Source of the DNA: VXRN01 sp963664365
Lineage (GTDB): Bacteria > Chloroflexota > Dehalococcoidia > Lucifugimonadales > UBA1123
DNA length: 64,000 nt
NCBI GenBank assembly: GCA_963664365.1
Contig: OY761144.1
Location: forward strand, 930,001 to 994,000
Direction: 5' to 3'
Shown here: positions 23,465 to 32,010 of the stretch, in pieces
Position numbering within the stretch: the first letter of the stretch is position 1
How the letters are laid out: each line of letters begins with the position of its first letter
Position numbers and translations under genes: made by a program
The notes under the pieces: generated by a model
What the model was told of the DNA's origin: nothing
The model's database searches: none
What the model saw: the letters and a program-made list of their open reading frames with translations, nothing else

Positions 23465-25204
23465 ATGACAATTCAACACGACATCGAGATAGCGGACCTT
23501 CGTACCCGCATCAGGCACTCGGCGGCGCACGTGATGGCGGACGTCGTCACTCGCATGTTCCCGGACGCTAAGCTCGGCATCGGCCCGCCCACCGAGGACG
23601 GGTTCTACTACGACTTCCTGGTGGACAGTCCGTTCACGCCCGAGGACCTCGAGGAGATCGAGGCCCAAATGCGGAAGGTCATCTCCGAGGACCATTCCTT
23701 CCTGTACAGGGAGTATTCCCGAGACCAGATGAACGACCTCAACTCCGGCGAGCCGCTGAAGTTGGAGATCATCTCAGAAATACCGGAGGGGGAGCCGATC
23801 TCGACGTTCACCCACGGTGAGTTCGAGGACCTGTGCGCCGGTCCGCACGTCCCTTCGACCGGCAGGATACCGGCGTTCAAGCTGCTGAACGTGGCGGGCG
23901 CGTACTGGCGCGGCGACGAACGCAGGCCGATGCTCCAGCGCATCTACGGCACAGCGTTCGAGTCTGAGGAGGCGCTTGACGAGCATCTGACGCGCTTGGA
24001 GGAGGCCAGACGGCGCGATCACCGCGTTGTGGGACGAGACCTTGACCTGTACTCGGTCCACGACGAGACCGGCCCCGGACTGATCATCTGGCACCCGAAG
24101 GGCGCGCGAGTCCGAGGGCTGATCGAGGACCTGTGGAAGAGGGAGCACTACCGCTCAGGATACGACCTCGTCTATACGCCGCACATTGGGCGCTCCACGC
24201 TCTGGGAGACCAGCGGGCATCTCGAAAACTTCAAGGAGAACATGTTCGCCGCGATGGACATGGAGGGCCAGGACTACTACCTGAAGCCGATGAACTGCCC
24301 GTTCCACATCATGTACTACCGCAGCGGGCTTCGGAGCTACCGCGACCTGCCGATGCGCATCGGCGAGCTCGGCTCGGTCTATCGCTTCGAGAGAGGCGGC
24401 ACGCTTCACGGGATGCTGCGCGTTAGGGGCATGACGCAGGATGACGCGCACATCTTCTGCCGTCCTGACCAGATTGAGGACGAGATCAACGGCGTGCTGG
24501 ACCTGACGTTCCATCTGCTCAGCATCTTCGAGTTCACCGACTTCTCGGTGATGCTTTCGACCCGTCCAGAGAAGGCGGTCGGGTCGGAAGAGGAGTGGGA
24601 GGTCGCCACCAACTCGCTTCGCTCCACGCTTGAGGGCAGGGGAATGGCATACGAGGTCGAGGAGGGGGGAGGCGCGTTCTACGGCCCCAAGATCGACGTC
24701 CACATTAGGGACGCCATCGGTCGGCTCTGGCAATGCACCACCGTCCAGTTCGACTTCAACCTGCCTCGCCGGTTTGGGATAACCTACGTCGGCTCAGACG
24801 GGGCGGAGCATCAGCCGTACATGGTGCATCGCGCGCTGTTCGGCTCGATGGAGCGGTTCATGGGGGTGCTCATCGAGCACTTCGGCGGGGCGTTCCCGAC
24901 CTGGCTCGCGCCCGTGCAAGCCGTGATAATTCCGATAGCGGATCGTCACCACGACTATGCCCACGCCGTCCGCGGCCAGTTACTGGACGCCGGACTCCGG
25001 GCGGAAGTCGATGCTAGGAACGAGCGGATGGGCTTCAAGATACGAGAAGCGCAACTCCGGAAGGCGCCGTACATGCTGATCGTGGGAGACCGGGAGATCG
25101 ACGCCGGCGCGGTCGGGGTCAGGCTGCGGTCGGGCAAAGACCTGGGTGCGATTCCTACTGGGGAGCTTGTCCAGATGGTAACTCAGGACGCTGCCCATCC
25201 GTGA
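23465..25204 (+). CDS. thrS: Threonyl-tRNA synthetase, lacking the N-terminal TGS domain
   Basis: A 579-residue class II synthetase. The editing-domain part starts at once with IRHSAAHVMADVVTRMFP, GPPTEDGFYYDF and FEDLCAGPHVPSTG. The catalytic core has NCPFHIMYYRSGLRSYRDLP (zinc Cys), YRFERGGTLHGMLRVRGMTQDD (motif 2), HIRDAIGRLWQCTTVQFDF and PYMVHRALFGSMERFMGVL (motif 3). Family members usually have ~60 more N-terminal residues (TGS domain), which are absent here. The C-terminal anticodon-binding domain is present. Confidence 0.95.
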   Translation: MTIQHDIEIADLRTRIRHSAAHVMADVVTRMFPDAKLGIGPPTEDGFYYDFLVDSPFTPEDLEEIEAQMRKVISEDHSFLYREYSRDQMNDLNSGEPLKLEIISEIPEGEPISTFTHGEFEDLCAGPHVPSTGRIPAFKLLNVAGAYWRGDERRPMLQRIYGTAFESEEALDEHLTRLEEARRRDHRVVGRDLDLYSVHDETGPGLIIWHPKGARVRGLIEDLWKREHYRSGYDLVYTPHIGRSTLWETSGHLENFKENMFAAMDMEGQDYYLKPMNCPFHIMYYRSGLRSYRDLPMRIGELGSVYRFERGGTLHGMLRVRGMTQDDAHIFCRPDQIEDEINGVLDLTFHLLSIFEFTDFSVMLSTRPEKAVGSEEEWEVATNSLRSTLEGRGMAYEVEEGGGAFYGPKIDVHIRDAIGRLWQCTTVQFDFNLPRRFGITYVGSDGAEHQPYMVHRALFGSMERFMGVLIEHFGGAFPTWLAPVQAVIIPIADRHHDYAHAVRGQLLDAGLRAEVDARNERMGFKIREAQLRKAPYMLIVGDREIDAGAVGVRLRSGKDLGAIPTGELVQMVTQDAAHP

Positions 25205-25212
25205 TGGCTGGG

Positions 25213-26115
25213 TCACCCCTCGCCGCCCCTGAGCCTGGGGTCGAGGAGGTCTCTCATGGCATCGCCGAACATGTTTAGACAGTAAACGACAATAGTCAGG
25301 CAGAGACCGGGCCAGAGAGCCAGCCGTGGCGCCATCTCCATGTATTCGCGCCCTTCCCGGCTGAGCATACCTCCCCAGCTAGGAATGTTGACTGGCAAAC
25401 CGAATCCGAGGAAGCTCAGAGAAGCCTCAGCGATAATCACCCCCCCGACGGTGATGCTGAATATGATGATTACGGGAGCCATGATATTGGGCAGGACATG
25501 CCGCATCAGTGTTGCGGTGGTGGGGCTCCCAATTGCCCGCGCCGCCAGAAAGTAGTCATTCTCTTTAATACCGATAACGGCGCCTCGGAGTACTCTTGAG
25601 CCGCCGATGCCTCCTGATATCCCCAGGACGACGATGATCTGGAGGAGACCCGACCCGACGATGGACATTATGGTTAACAACAGGAGCAGTCCCGGGAACG
25701 CCATCCAGGCATCGACAAAGCGCTGCACACCCAGGTCCAGTTTACCACCAAGGAATCCTGAAATGCCGCCTATCAGGACAGCCACCACAACATTGAGAGC
25801 GGTCGCCGCCAGACCGACAAATATCGAAAGCCGCGCCCCGAAGATCAGGCGGCTCAAGAAGTCTCGCCCTATGTGGTCGGTACCCAGGAGATACTGGGCT
25901 GATGGGCCCTGAAGCCTGTCTACCAGGTGCATTTCCTTATATGGATAAGGAGCCAAAACAGCGGCAAAGATAGCCACAAAAATCAATATCAATATGATAA
26001 TCCCGCTGATAGTACCTAGTGGCTTCTCCCTGACCAGCCTGATAAAGAATTCAGCCAGCCGGGAACGTCTCTTTGACGCAATTTCTACTGATGGTATCCC
26101 TATGGCGTCGCTCAT
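25213..26115 (-). CDS. ABC transporter permease, DppC/OppC type (cassette 1)
   Basis: A 300-residue inner-membrane permease of peptide/nickel-type ABC importers. The N-terminal cytoplasmic arm is followed by a membrane helix, LLGTDHIGRDFLSRLIFGAR (DppC hallmark), and the EAA-like loop near YFLAARAIGSPTTATLMRHVLPN. It ends PRLRGGEG. It is 9 bases downstream of the DppB-type gene and convergent with thrS. It is strikingly similar to the permease at 29980-30882. No ATPase gene accompanies it. Confidence 0.93.
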   Translation of the reverse strand: MSDAIGIPSVEIASKRRSRLAEFFIRLVREKPLGTISGIIILILIFVAIFAAVLAPYPYKEMHLVDRLQGPSAQYLLGTDHIGRDFLSRLIFGARLSIFVGLAATALNVVVAVLIGGISGFLGGKLDLGVQRFVDAWMAFPGLLLLLTIMSIVGSGLLQIIVVLGISGGIGGSRVLRGAVIGIKENDYFLAARAIGSPTTATLMRHVLPNIMAPVIIIFSITVGGVIIAEASLSFLGFGLPVNIPSWGGMLSREGREYMEMAPRLALWPGLCLTIVVYCLNMFGDAMRDLLDPRLRGGEG

Positions 26116-26124
26116 GTTCCCCCT

Positions 26125-27126
26125 TTAGCTGTATCGGACCCTGGGGTCTAAGTACGGATAAATCAGGTCGATCATTAGATTGACCCCTACAACCGCGGTG
26201 GCGAAAAACAGGTTTACTCCAGAGACCAGCGGGTAGTCTCTGTCTTCGAGGGCAATCAGCATGAGACGACCTAGCCCCGGCAGGTTGAAGATGTTCTCCA
26301 TGATAACGGAGCCGCCTACCAGGATAGGCAACTGCAGGCCTATCAGGGTAACTACCGGGATGAGGGCATTTTTGATAGCGTGTCTCATAATAACTACCCT
26401 CTCCTTGAGACCCTTGGCCCAGGCCGTCCTGATATAGTCCTGCCTGAGCACCTCCAGCATCATGGTGCGCGTCATCCGCATTGTCATTGCAGCCATGGCC
26501 GTCCCGAGAATCAGGCTGGGAATGATGAGAATACCGAGATTCCCCAGCGGGTCTTCGGTGAAAGGAACCCACTCCATCGGTGGCGACCAACCCCACCAGA
26601 TGACCGGGTAGATCATGACCATGATTGCCAACCAGAAGTTAGGGGTTGCCAGGCCGATGATGGCGATGGAGCGCCCCACGTAGTCGGCGGCCGTATCCTG
26701 GCGAATCGCCGAGTAGATGCCGACTGGCAGGGCTATCAGGAGCCCGATTACGATTGCCATGACGCCAAGCTCAATGGTTACCGGCAATCTACCTATTATC
26801 TTCTCCTCTACCGCCTCCTGGCCGCGAAGCAGTGAGTGGCCAAGGCTGCCCTGGAGGATACCGTTAAAGTGGGACTCACCGGTAACCCAGTCAGGGGTAG
26901 GCAACACTCCTATCCAGCGTCCATACTGCACGTGGACGGCCACGTCTAATCCCAGCATATGCTCAAGAGCTTCACGGTCTACCTCACCAGCCATGAATTC
27001 CATCTTACCCAACATTGCGTCTATTGTATCGCCGGGGATGAAGCGCACCGAGAGAAAGACCAGGATGGTCAATATAAACACGGTGGGGATTATCAGCAAT
27101 AACCGCCTGATAATATAGGCTCTCAT
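26125..27126 (-). CDS. ABC transporter permease, DppB/OppB type (cassette 1)
   Basis: A 333-residue permease: MRAYIIRRLLLIIPTVFILTILVFLSVRFIPGD opens the DppB family, and the EAA motif region DYIRTAWAKGLKERVVIMRHAIKNALIPVVTLIG is intact, which would contact an ATPase. About six membrane segments. It pairs with the DppC-type gene and follows the binding protein gene, separated by a 311-base gap with a repeat and a hairpin. The cassette-2 homologue (30898-31854) is near-identical in order and motif. Confidence 0.93.
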   Translation of the reverse strand: MRAYIIRRLLLIIPTVFILTILVFLSVRFIPGDTIDAMLGKMEFMAGEVDREALEHMLGLDVAVHVQYGRWIGVLPTPDWVTGESHFNGILQGSLGHSLLRGQEAVEEKIIGRLPVTIELGVMAIVIGLLIALPVGIYSAIRQDTAADYVGRSIAIIGLATPNFWLAIMVMIYPVIWWGWSPPMEWVPFTEDPLGNLGILIIPSLILGTAMAAMTMRMTRTMMLEVLRQDYIRTAWAKGLKERVVIMRHAIKNALIPVVTLIGLQLPILVGGSVIMENIFNLPGLGRLMLIALEDRDYPLVSGVNLFFATAVVGVNLMIDLIYPYLDPRVRYS

Positions 27127-27254
27127 GTGCTACACCTCATTGCGATTTCCGCCGTCATTGCCATTCCTCTTTTGTCATTGCGAGCCATTCCACTGAAGGG
27201 CGTGGCAATCTCGTCCCCTCTTTCCCCCGTCATTGCAGTTTATATCCCAACGAC

Positions 27255-27329
27255 GTCATTCCGGGCTTGACCCGGAATCCAGGGGACCTACCCTGGAACT
27301 CCTGGATCACGGATCAAGTCCAGAATGAC
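27255..27329. repeat. Imperfect palindromic intergenic repeat
   Basis: A ~75-base element that starts GTCATTCCGGGCTTGACC and ends CAAGTCCAGAATGAC, so the ends are imperfect inverted repeats that match at roughly three-quarters of positions over ~29 bases. The sequence type GGCTTGACCCGGAATCC is a widespread small bacterial intergenic repeat. It lies beside GTCATTGC-type copies in the same gap. Confidence 0.75.
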
Positions 27330-27370
27330 AGTAAGAAGGGACTCCTTCCATTATTCAATAAGTTAAGTTA

Positions 27371-27402
27371 GGGAGCTGGGAAGCCTGAGCCTCCCAGCTC
27401 CC
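27371..27402. terminator. Strong hairpin downstream of the cassette-1 binding protein
   Basis: A perfect 11-bp stem GGGAGCTGGGA / TCCCAGCTCCC with a 10-base loop, 36 bases downstream of the binding-protein stop on the minus strand. On the plus strand it is followed by TTTTT; on the minus strand by TAACTTAACTTATT. It can act as a transcript-end or mRNA-stabilising hairpin. Confidence 0.7.
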
Positions 27403-27437
27403 TTTTTCCCCGAGCTAAGCCACAAGGGGTGAAACCC

Positions 27438-29642
27438 CTAATGACCCATTGCTTCCTTCAGCTCACTATCAATCCAGAGGCGGGCGTCGATGCTATGAAA
27501 CTCGTTAGGTCCGAGATCGAATTCACCGTTATAGCCTATGACCCACGGCTGGACCAAACTAAACGTTGGACCTTTAGGACCCCATATCAGCCAGTGCTTC
27601 TCCATCGCGTACTTATCAGCCTCTGCAATCAGCCTCTTCTGCTCCTCAATGGTAGTAGCGGCTAGGGCGGCTTCAACCATGCCGTCCATCTCAGGCCACT
27701 GGGATCCGCCGCGGTTAAACTTTGAATCCGAGTGCAACCAGCCTACCATCTGGACAGGGTCATAAACGGCGCCCGCAATGGCACTGATCATGCCTTCATA
27801 AGTACGCGAGTATAGTCTCTCGTGATATTCGGCGTAGTTAAGTGCATCAATCTCAACGTCGACGCCAATCTCGGCCCAGTAGGCGACAGCTATTTCTGCA
27901 AATTCTAAGCTTGCCCAAGACCCGTAATTCAAGACGGCCTTGAATCTAGTGCCATCCGCGCCGCGCGGTAATCCAGCCTCATCAAGGAGCTTCTCGGCAG
28001 CTTCCGGGTCATACCTGTAGTATTGCTTGACCTCTTCGGGCCACTCTTCAAAGGGGATGTAATACCCTTTTGTCGCTACCATCCCGTGAGGTGTCGCATC
28101 TGCATAACCCTTCCAGTACGTAGCCGCCGCAGTCTCGTTGTCCAGCGCCATCTGCATTGCGCGGACCACGTTGATGTCGTTAAAGGGCGGCACGCGATGG
28201 TTAGGAGCAAAAGAATCACTCGACCGACTCCAAAACGGGTGCACCGCGATTTCGGGGTTGGTCCGCTGGAGGCTCTCTATCTGGTCTATAGACATACCCC
28301 ACACCGCCTTTCTGTAATCAAGCTTGCCTGAGCGTAGTGCCGCCATAGCTGTTGCTTCCTCTGGAAGAACCAGGACCCTTAACTTGTCAACGTAGGGCAA
28401 GCGGTTCTGCGGGTACTTTTCGTCGTAGCCCCAGTAGTCAGGATTCTTGACATAGGTCATACTGCTCCCCTCGACTATGTCAGTCAGCTCAAAGGGCCCG
28501 GTGCCGACCAGGTTCCTCCAATCCTGCGTGTCGCCGTTTTGCTCGATTACCTCGGGGGGCATTATATAGGTCATGCCATCGATGAGGATAAGCCGCAACG
28601 CACCGAGGTTTAGCTCCGTCAGCTTCATAACAACCGTCCATTTGTTGGTGGCCGTTATCGATTCGAATGGTATCGAGGTGACGTGGGCAGCGCCACCAAA
28701 GGGGGTAGGTCCGGCGTCGGTGAAATCGCCCATACCCAATAAACGGTGAAAGTTGTATTCGATGTCCTCGGCAGTCAGCTCCCGACCGTTCATCGGTGGC
28801 TTATCATGCCAGTGAACGCCCTGGCGGATGTGGAAGGTATAGGTGAGGCCGTCGGGGGAAATATCCCAGCTTTCAGCCAGCCTCCCTGTCAGGAAAGACA
28901 CAGGGAGGAACAGCGATTTAAGGTCAAATTCGTCTCTATCTATTCCCCAGTTCGTGACACCTAGCGTCTCATTGACGCCCGAGATGATCGCGCCCGCCCA
29001 GCCGATATGGGGGTCACTAGGAAACAGAGTCCAACCGGCGGGCGCCCCCGCGGTTATTGTCCCGCCGTACTGCGGCGCGGACACCGCCTTGCCGGTGGTG
29101 GGGTCGATCACATACCCCGCCGGCACCTCTTTCACCATGACCCGTTCCGGTCCAGGGACCTCGACGGTCTTGACGACCTCAACAGTCTTGACGACCTCCA
29201 CTGGTACCTCCACAGGTACCTGCTTCTCTACCACCACAGTCTCACCGGGGACCTCGACGGTCTTGACGACCTCTTTCTCGACTACCACTGTCTCGCCGGG
29301 GACCATTACCTCTTTGACCACCTCTACGGTGACTGTCTCGCCGGGGACCTCGACGGTCTTGACGACCTCTTCTTTCACCACCACGGTCTCGCCCGGAACC
29401 TCAACGGTCTCAGTTACCACTTTTTCTACCACCACGGTCTCGCCCGGGACCTGCACCTCTTTGACGACCTCCTGGATCACGGTCTCGCCCGGGACCTCGA
29501 CGGTCTTGATGACCTCTTTCTCGACTACCACGGTCTCGCCGGGGACCTCGATTGTTTCTGAACTGCATGCCGCGGCGACCGCCAACAGCATTATGGCTCC
29601 TGCAACTACGACCAGCCAACGAAGTGAATTAGATGTAAGCAT
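27438..29642 (-). CDS. ABC substrate-binding lipoprotein, family 5 (cassette 1)
   Basis: A 734-residue extracytoplasmic solute-binding protein (SBP_bac_5) for peptides or similar ligands. Residues 1-26 are a signal peptide ending at lipobox Cys 26 (VAAAC). Residues ~32-172 are a repetitive stalk (see the repeat entry). Residues ~185 to the end carry the family core: LAESWDISPDGLTYTFHIRQG, NGRELTAEDIEYNFHRLLG, and a C-terminal Asp/Glu-rich domain. Its anchor is the membrane, so the stalk holds the binding domain away from it. Followed downstream by dppB and dppC. Ligand unknown. Confidence 0.93.
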   Translation of the reverse strand: MLTSNSLRWLVVVAGAIMLLAVAAACSSETIEVPGETVVVEKEVIKTVEVPGETVIQEVVKEVQVPGETVVVEKVVTETVEVPGETVVVKEEVVKTVEVPGETVTVEVVKEVMVPGETVVVEKEVVKTVEVPGETVVVEKQVPVEVPVEVVKTVEVVKTVEVPGPERVMVKEVPAGYVIDPTTGKAVSAPQYGGTITAGAPAGWTLFPSDPHIGWAGAIISGVNETLGVTNWGIDRDEFDLKSLFLPVSFLTGRLAESWDISPDGLTYTFHIRQGVHWHDKPPMNGRELTAEDIEYNFHRLLGMGDFTDAGPTPFGGAAHVTSIPFESITATNKWTVVMKLTELNLGALRLILIDGMTYIMPPEVIEQNGDTQDWRNLVGTGPFELTDIVEGSSMTYVKNPDYWGYDEKYPQNRLPYVDKLRVLVLPEEATAMAALRSGKLDYRKAVWGMSIDQIESLQRTNPEIAVHPFWSRSSDSFAPNHRVPPFNDINVVRAMQMALDNETAAATYWKGYADATPHGMVATKGYYIPFEEWPEEVKQYYRYDPEAAEKLLDEAGLPRGADGTRFKAVLNYGSWASLEFAEIAVAYWAEIGVDVEIDALNYAEYHERLYSRTYEGMISAIAGAVYDPVQMVGWLHSDSKFNRGGSQWPEMDGMVEAALAATTIEEQKRLIAEADKYAMEKHWLIWGPKGPTFSLVQPWVIGYNGEFDLGPNEFHSIDARLWIDSELKEAMGH
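29127..29549 (-). repeat. VPGETV stalk repeats in the cassette-1 binding protein
   Basis: Residues ~32-172 of the binding protein are about seven copies of a 14-17 residue unit of the form VPGETVVVEKEVVKTVE, at the DNA level ~42-51 base imperfect direct repeats. They are Val/Glu/Lys rich with no Cys. The unit alternates a tight PG turn with charged/hydrophobic strands, so I infer an extended or beta-rich spacer rather than a catalytic domain. Confidence 0.85.
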
Positions 29643-29979
29643 GTCGATGCCTCCTTCTGGGCGCCCACAAGGGACGCCCCTACATCCTGGGCGCCCACAC
29701 GAGGCACCCTAGTCGAACCGGTCCGCACCGTTGCGGAGCCGCCCCCATGACGGGATGTGAGAGTTATACCACTTTCTCCCCCCCCGTCAAGCGTTGAGAT
29801 ATCGAGGGGGAAAAGTCAGGAATAAGGTGTACGGCGTAAGGGGGTGACTGAAGCAGGATTTGGGGGATTTTGGGATGGACGGGATTTTGGGCGTGAGTGG
29901 ATAGAGGGTCGTGGTTAGTTTTTAGTTTTCGGCGAGGGTGTCTGAACTGTGATTTTTGTGATCAGCCGGATGCGCCGTT
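29643..29979. other. 337-base intergenic gap between cassettes 1 and 2
   Basis: No gene found. It holds the upstream region of the cassette-1 binding protein (minus strand), the dispersed repeat copies at 29659-29712, a C run near 29777, and AT-rich/G-rich spacer up to the stop of the cassette-2 dppC at 29980. No convincing promoter was identified. Confidence 0.6.
29659..29712. repeat. Dispersed intergenic repeat, two adjacent copies
   Basis: GGGCGCCCACAAGGGACGCC followed by CCTAC (29659-29683), then a diverged partial copy beginning GGGCGCCCACACGAGGCACC (29689-29712). Further copies are at 35543, 46993 and 50861. All are intergenic. Confidence 0.8.
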
Positions 29980-30882
29980 TTAGTTGCCCGCGCCCCTGAG
30001 TCTGGGGTCGAGGAGGTCTCTCATGGCGTCGCCGAACATATTTAGGCAGTACACAGTAATAGTCAGGGCAAGACCGGGCATGAGCGCCAGCCGTGGGGCC
30101 ACTTCCATGTACCTTCGCCCTTCACCGCTGAGCATACCGCCCCAGCTTGGCGTGTCGAGCGGCAGACCGAAACCCAAGAAGCTCAGAGATGCCTCGGCCA
30201 TGATCACCCCGCCGACGCTGATGCTGAATATGATGATCATGACGGGCATGACATTGGGCATGACATGTCGGAGAAGTGTTGCGTGGGTGGGGCTGCCAAC
30301 TGCCCGCGCCGCCAGAAAGTAGTCATTCTCTTTAATGCCGATGACGGCGCCCCTGATCAGTCTTGAGCCGCCGATGCCACCCGAAATGCCCAGCACCAGT
30401 ATCATCTGGGGCACACCCCGTCCCGTTATGGACATTACGGTCAGCAATATGAGCAGTCCGGGGAAAGCTATCCAGGCATCGACGAACCTCTGCATGGTCA
30501 GGTCGTACTTGCCGCCGAGGAATCCTGAAGTGCCGCCTATCAGGAGCGCGACAATAACGTCGAGGGTGGTAGCCGCCAGACCGACGCCCAACGAAAGACG
30601 GGCGCCGTACATGAGGCGGCTCAAGAGGTCTCGCCCCATCTCGTCGTTACCCAGGAGATAGCTGGTCGATGGGCCCTGCAACCTGTCGATCAGGTGCATT
30701 TCATAGTATGGATAGGGGGCCAGAACGTCGGCCAAGGCGCCGACAATCACCAATAGCAGTATGACTATCCCGGAGACGGTACCCATCGGCTTCTCCCTTG
30801 CCATCCTGACAAAGAACTCAACCAGCCGGCTGCGTCTCCTTGGCAGGATTTCCGCCGATGGCATCCCTGTGACGCTGCTCAT
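29980..30882 (-). CDS. ABC transporter permease, DppC/OppC type (cassette 2)
   Basis: A 300-residue permease, same length as the cassette-1 copy at 25213-26115 and matching it along the whole length. Recognisable parts are GNDEMGRDLLSRLMYGARLS, the YFLAARAVGSPTHATLLRHVMPN EAA region and the end MRDLLDPRLRG. It is 15 bases downstream of its DppB partner. As in cassette 1 there is no ATPase gene nearby. Confidence 0.93.
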   Translation of the reverse strand: MSSVTGMPSAEILPRRRSRLVEFFVRMAREKPMGTVSGIVILLLVIVGALADVLAPYPYYEMHLIDRLQGPSTSYLLGNDEMGRDLLSRLMYGARLSLGVGLAATTLDVIVALLIGGTSGFLGGKYDLTMQRFVDAWIAFPGLLILLTVMSITGRGVPQMILVLGISGGIGGSRLIRGAVIGIKENDYFLAARAVGSPTHATLLRHVMPNVMPVMIIIFSISVGGVIMAEASLSFLGFGLPLDTPSWGGMLSGEGRRYMEVAPRLALMPGLALTITVYCLNMFGDAMRDLLDPRLRGAGN

Positions 30883-30897
30883 ATTCCCGGTTCCTCC

Positions 30898-31854
30898 CTA
30901 GCGATAACGGACCCTGGGGTCCACAAAGGGATACAGCAGGTCGATAAACAGATTGTTCAGCAGGATTACCGTGCCGAAGAACAGGTTAATTCCGGAGATT
31001 ATCGGGTAGTCTCTTTGAGCCAATGCATCCACAAAGAGACGGCCCAGCCCCGGCAGGACAAATATGTTCTCAATGATTACCGAGCCTCCTACGAGTATAG
31101 GGAGCTGTGCACCAACCAGGGTAATTACCGGGATGAGGGCATTCTTGACGGAGTGTCTATAGATGACGACTCTCTCCTTGAGACCCTTCGACCTGGCCGT
31201 CCTTACATAGTCTTGCCTGAGCACCTCCAGCATCATGGTGCGCGTCAACCGCATCGTGCCCGCGGACATGGCCGTGCCCACAATCACCGATGGAATGATG
31301 AGCATGCCGATACTCCCCAGCGGGTTTTCGGTGAAGGGAATGTACTCTATCGGTGGCGCCCATCCCCACCAGATCGTGGGGTAGATCATGACCATCAGGG
31401 CCAGCCAGAAGTTAGGCGTCGCCATGCCGATGATTGCGATGGTGCGCGCTACGTAGTCAGCGGGCGTGTCCTGGCGAATCGCCGAGAAGATGCCGACGGG
31501 CAGCGCGATCAGCTGCGCGAGAACGAAAGACATGGCGCCAAGCTGAACCGTCACGGGCAGCGCCGCTAATATCTTCTCCTCCACAGTATGACCGGCAAAC
31601 AGCGAGTCACCAAGCGTGCCGTGCAGGAAGATACCTCCCATCCAGCGCGCATACTGCACGTAGAAGGGCACGTCCAATCCCATTAGCCGCAAGAAACCTT
31701 CGCGGTCGAGCTGCCAGTCCAAGGCTTCCAAGTCGGATTCCATCATGTCTATGACATTGCCCGGGAGGAAGCGGACCAGCATGAAGACTAGGACGGTCAG
31801 AATGAAGAGGGTGGGGACTGCCAGCAGAAGCCTTCTGATGACATAGGTTGTCAT
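30898..31854 (-). CDS. ABC transporter permease, DppB/OppB type (cassette 2)
   Basis: A 318-residue permease opening MTTYVIRRLLLAVPTLFILTVLVFMLVRFLPG, with the ATPase-contact loop QDYVRTARSKGLKERVVIYRHSVKNALIPV. It is about 15 residues shorter than the cassette-1 version, mainly near the first periplasmic loop. It is separated from its binding-protein gene by a 156-base gap with a 29-base palindrome. Confidence 0.93.
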   Translation of the reverse strand: MTTYVIRRLLLAVPTLFILTVLVFMLVRFLPGNVIDMMESDLEALDWQLDREGFLRLMGLDVPFYVQYARWMGGIFLHGTLGDSLFAGHTVEEKILAALPVTVQLGAMSFVLAQLIALPVGIFSAIRQDTPADYVARTIAIIGMATPNFWLALMVMIYPTIWWGWAPPIEYIPFTENPLGSIGMLIIPSVIVGTAMSAGTMRLTRTMMLEVLRQDYVRTARSKGLKERVVIYRHSVKNALIPVITLVGAQLPILVGGSVIIENIFVLPGLGRLFVDALAQRDYPIISGINLFFGTVILLNNLFIDLLYPFVDPRVRYR

Positions 31855-31947
31855 GTGGTACGCCTTGTCTCTCTAAAAGTTGAGGTATAGGGGGTAAGGC
31901 ATAAGGGATATGCTGGTGAATGTTCGGGATTGGTTGGGGGTGGACAG

Positions 31948-31976
31948 GTAGGGGCGGGTTTCAAACCCGCCCCTAC
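31948..31976. repeat. 29-base perfect palindrome between binding protein and permease genes of cassette 2
   Basis: The arms are GTAGGGGCGGGTTT and AAACCCGCCCCTAC, fourteen bases each around one C. It sits in the same position in the cassette as the hairpin at 27371-27402 in cassette 1. Its outer GTAGGGGCG / CGCCCCTAC ends are the same as those of the dispersed repeats. No T tract follows, so a terminator role is uncertain. Confidence 0.75.
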
Positions 31977-32010
31977 GGTCCAGCAATTCGCGGTGAGGGT
32001 GAGAACCCCT

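Larger units (their letters stand above)
27127..27437 (-). other. 311-base gap between binding protein and permease genes of cassette 1
   Basis: No gene. It contains GTCATTGC-type direct repeats (27141-27247), the repeat at 27255-27329, and the strong hairpin at 27371-27402. On the minus strand the transcript would pass through these before dppB, so they probably lower permease expression relative to the binding protein. Confidence 0.7.

Noticed and set aside
28843..29712. Plus-strand frame opposite the VPGETV stalk (TTVSPGTSTV repeats)
   Set aside because: The Thr/Ser/Gly repeats are the reverse complement of the stalk repeats; there is no signal or start, and the minus-strand protein is well supported.
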